Positions 40,171 through 41,803 of a stretch of DNA of 41,803 nucleotides are shown here, piece after piece. Under the pieces are notes generated by a model. That model saw nothing but the letters and a program-made list of their open reading frames with translations, was not told the DNA's origin and made no database searches. The translations under genes and the position numbers were made by a program. Source of the stretch: an uncultured Lachnospiraceae bacterium (lineage in GTDB: Bacteria; Bacillota; Clostridia; Lachnospirales; Lachnospiraceae); contig CANQUG010000031.1 in the NCBI GenBank assembly GCA_947626985.1, forward strand, positions 1-41,803, written 5' to 3'. Numbering within the stretch: the stretch's first letter is position 1; every line of letters starts with the position of its first letter.

Positions 40171-41002
40171 CCGGATAACGCCGCCCCGGATACTCGCCAG
40201 CGTCAGAATCCCCCAGCATCCGCTCCAGTTCCTCCCGCTCCTGACGGGTAATCTCCCGGAAGCCTCCCTCCGGAATGCCGTCCAGGGAGAGATTCATAAT
40301 CCGTATTCTCTTTAAGGACGTCACCTGATAACCAAAATATTCACACATCCTGCGAATCTGACGGTTCAGTCCCTGGGTCAGGATAATACGGAAACTCCGT
40401 TTCCCCGTGGCTTCCACAAAGCACGGCCGGGTCACCGTGTCCAGAATGGGAACTCCGGAACGCATTCCTTCCAGAAACTCTTTCCGAACAGGCCGGTCCA
40501 CCTCCACCAGATACTCTTTTTCGTGATAATTTCTTCCCCGGAGGATGCGATCCGCCAGATCCCCCTGATTGGTCATCAGTAAAAGCCCCTGAGAATCTTT
40601 GTCCAGTCTGCCCGCCGGGTACACCCGAACGGGGTAGTTCAGATACTCGGTGACTGTCGTCTCATCGCGCTGCTTTTTCGTGCTGCACACAATTCCCCGG
40701 GGCTTATGAAAGAGAAGAAGAACTTTCCGTTCTTCCCTCGCAGCGCTCTTCCCGTCCAGACGCACATCGTCCCCCGGTTTCACCTTTTCTCCGGGGAGCG
40801 CCGTCCGGCCGTTGACGGTTATCCGTCCCGCTTCAATCAGCCGATCCGCTTCCCTGCGGGAACACAGTCCCGCCTGGCTGAGATATTTATTAATTCGAAT
40901 GGATGTTTCTTCCCGATTCTCACCTGTCGTATGTTTTGTCTCCTCCAAAAATCTGCGCCTCCGGTTTTCTGTCTTTCCCGAAACTCTGTTGAGCCGATTC
41001 AT
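40157..41002 (-). CDS. RluB/RluF-type rRNA pseudouridine synthase
   Basis: It converts a uridine of rRNA to pseudouridine. The 281 residues have an N-terminal S4 RNA-binding domain (INKYLSQAGLCSRREADRLIEAG, about 38-60), then the RsuA/RluB-type catalytic domain with D134 in PAGRLDKDSQGLLLMTN, and GLNRQIRRMCEYFGYQV (about 225-241). The ATG at 41002 is chosen because earlier in-frame starts fall within the -10 hexamer of the promoter; the leader is then only about 17 bases. RluF (23S U2604) is the closest guess; RluB and RsuA are alternatives. Confidence 0.9.
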   Translation of the reverse strand: MNRLNRVSGKTENRRRRFLEETKHTTGENREETSIRINKYLSQAGLCSRREADRLIEAGRITVNGRTALPGEKVKPGDDVRLDGKSAAREERKVLLLFHKPRGIVCSTKKQRDETTVTEYLNYPVRVYPAGRLDKDSQGLLLMTNQGDLADRILRGRNYHEKEYLVEVDRPVRKEFLEGMRSGVPILDTVTRPCFVEATGKRSFRIILTQGLNRQIRRMCEYFGYQVTSLKRIRIMNLSLDGIPEGGFREITRQEREELERMLGDSDAGEYPGRRYPDETE

Positions 41003-41025
41003 CTTCTGAAATGCTGCACCCAACA

Positions 41026-41054
41026 ATTATATCGGTTTTCGATAGGATGCGCAA
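41026..41054 (-). promoter_or_regulatory. Promoter of the pseudouridine synthase gene
   Basis: On the minus strand TTGCGC (41049-41054), a 17-base spacer and a perfect TATAAT (41026-41031). The predicted start near 41019 leaves a very short leader and decides the start codon. Confidence 0.7.
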
Positions 41055-41079
41055 CCGTAAGTTTACGCCGCCGGTCTAT

Positions 41080-41130
41080 TTTTTCCTGTTTCACTTTTTC
41101 CTGTTTCCTGTTTCCCTGTTAGTTTTCCTG
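41080..41130. repeat. Short TTTTTCCTGTTTC repeats
   Basis: TTTTTCCTGTTTCAC and shorter variants (CCTGTTTC, CCTGTTTCCC) recur head to tail upstream of the pseudouridine synthase promoter. The core TTTTCCTGTTTCAC also occurs, on the minus strand, in the 28-bp repeats at 4109-4249. Confidence 0.55.
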
Positions 41131-41182
41131 ACAAAACGTGACAAAATATTGTTACCGGAAAAGTACAGACGCTTACGGTTTA

Positions 41183-41300
41183 GAAGACTGATGGACTGCA
41201 ATATTATAATCTGAATGATTGAGTTTATAAAATCTGATTGATTAAAAGGTTATAATTTGAATGATTAGAATTGAAGATCCGATGGATTGCGGTATGTCAT
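41183..41300. repeat. Degenerate ~23-bp AT-rich repeats
   Basis: TATAATCTGAATGATT recurs with changes at about 41205, 41226 and 41250, flanked by GAAGACTGATGGACTGCAAT (41183) and the similar GAAGATCCGATGGATTGCGG (41273). No coding potential. The stretch 41301-41488 shows no gene I can support. Confidence 0.5.
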
Positions 41301-41488
41301 ATCGTAGGTGCTGCAGAAGATGGCGTAGTGCAATATAACAGTTTTTCTGCTATACCGCATACGCCATAACCTGCAGGATTCTTTATCGTATCGTTTCAAT
41401 CTGCACCCTTCCGGCAATTCCTCTGTTTGTAACATCTGCACGAAAAGAGCCATTTTCGACGAGACAGGCTCTTATCATAGAAACCGTC

Positions 41489-41803
41489 TTATCCCTCAAT
41501 GGCATTTGTACATCCATTTAGATTCTGAAGCTCCCGGAGTTTTCTTTTCAATTCATCCATCTGCGCATATGCACTCTTTAACTGTTCTGCCTGTTCTTTC
41601 AGCTGTTCATCTTTTCCTTTCAGCTGTTCTGCCTGTTCACTCAGCTGCTCATCTTTTCCTTTCAGCTGCTCCGCCTGTTCGTTGAGCTGCTCTGCCTGCT
41701 CATCAAGCTGCCTGTCTTTTCCTTTCAGCTGCTCCGCCTGTTCATTAATATGCTCCTGCATTTCATCGATCATATACTGTACCGTACCTTCATCCAGTTC
41801 CAG
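41489..41803 (-). CDS. C-terminal part of a coiled-coil protein (partial at the window edge)
   Basis: The frame runs in from beyond the right edge, beginning LELDEGTVQYMIDEMQEHIN, and ends at 41489. From about residue 25 it is a repetitive coiled coil of 14-residue units EQAEQLKGKDEQLS (42 bp each), then ELKRKLRELQNLNG and the end. Such tails occur on Rpn/PD-(D/E)XK transposase-like nucleases and other proteins in related bacteria, but the diagnostic N-terminal part is outside the window, so the function is not assigned. Confidence 0.65.
   Translation of the reverse strand: MELDEGTVQYMIDEMQEHINEQAEQLKGKDRQLDEQAEQLNEQAEQLKGKDEQLSEQAEQLKGKDEQLKEQAEQLKSAYAQMDELKRKLRELQNLNGCTNAIEG

Noticed and set aside
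41265-41453. A 62-codon minus-strand frame
   Set aside because: No ribosome-binding site, no family resemblance, and its end lies in degenerate AT-rich repeats.

Overview
The window reads as chromosomal DNA of an anaerobic, spore-forming Firmicute, most likely a Lachnospiraceae gut commensal. The evidence is a complete Spo0A, strong AGGAGG ribosome-binding sites, moderately high GC, large intracellular glycoside hydrolases beside carbohydrate ABC transporters with AraC regulators, and a HelD of Firmicute type. Almost all genes lie on the minus strand; only two AraC regulators and a Na/phosphate transporter read on the plus strand. I found no rRNA, tRNA, prophage, insertion sequence or CRISPR array.

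Layout. 1-3.95 kb: spo0A, a GH20 hexosaminidase and proB. 4.2-16.4 kb: a galactoside/hexosamine locus with GH112 phosphorylase, GH2 beta-galactosidase, a two-permease plus binding-protein ABC importer, GH36 alpha-galactosidase and a divergent AraC regulator. 16.7-26.7 kb: AI-2E-type permease, pyridoxamine kinase, a TetR/ABC-2 export cassette, helD, a MATE exporter and a DUF1294 membrane protein. 26.7-27.05 kb: a compact locus encoding a 31-residue holin-like peptide with a convergent putative antitoxin RNA. 27.1-34.4 kb: a second sugar locus with ABC importer, GH78-type rhamnosidase-like enzyme and divergent AraC regulator. 34.7-41.8 kb: Na/Pi transporter, metA, ligA, an RluB/RluF-type pseudouridine synthase and the end of a coiled-coil protein.

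How the genes fit together. In the first locus the imported glycan would be trimmed in the cytoplasm by alpha-galactosidase, beta-galactosidase and hexosaminidase, while GH112 phosphorolyses a beta-galactosyl disaccharide to galactose 1-phosphate. This fits host mucin or milk-type glycans, although a plant galactosyl-rhamnose substrate remains possible. The second locus looks like uptake and hydrolysis of rhamnosides. Neither importer has its own ATPase, so a shared MsmK/UgpC-type ATPase elsewhere is implied.

The most striking non-coding content is (1) the toxin/RNA locus at 26734-27052, with two well-formed promoters, a shared terminator and a direct repeat covering the toxin ribosome-binding site, closely resembling the par (Fst/RNAII) arrangement; and (2) an unusual density of short tandem repeats, with different unit sequences (about 21, 23, 28, 33, 34, 42 and 60 bp), nearly all in gaps just after stop codons. 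In two cases the end of the gene, including its stop codon, has itself been copied in tandem.
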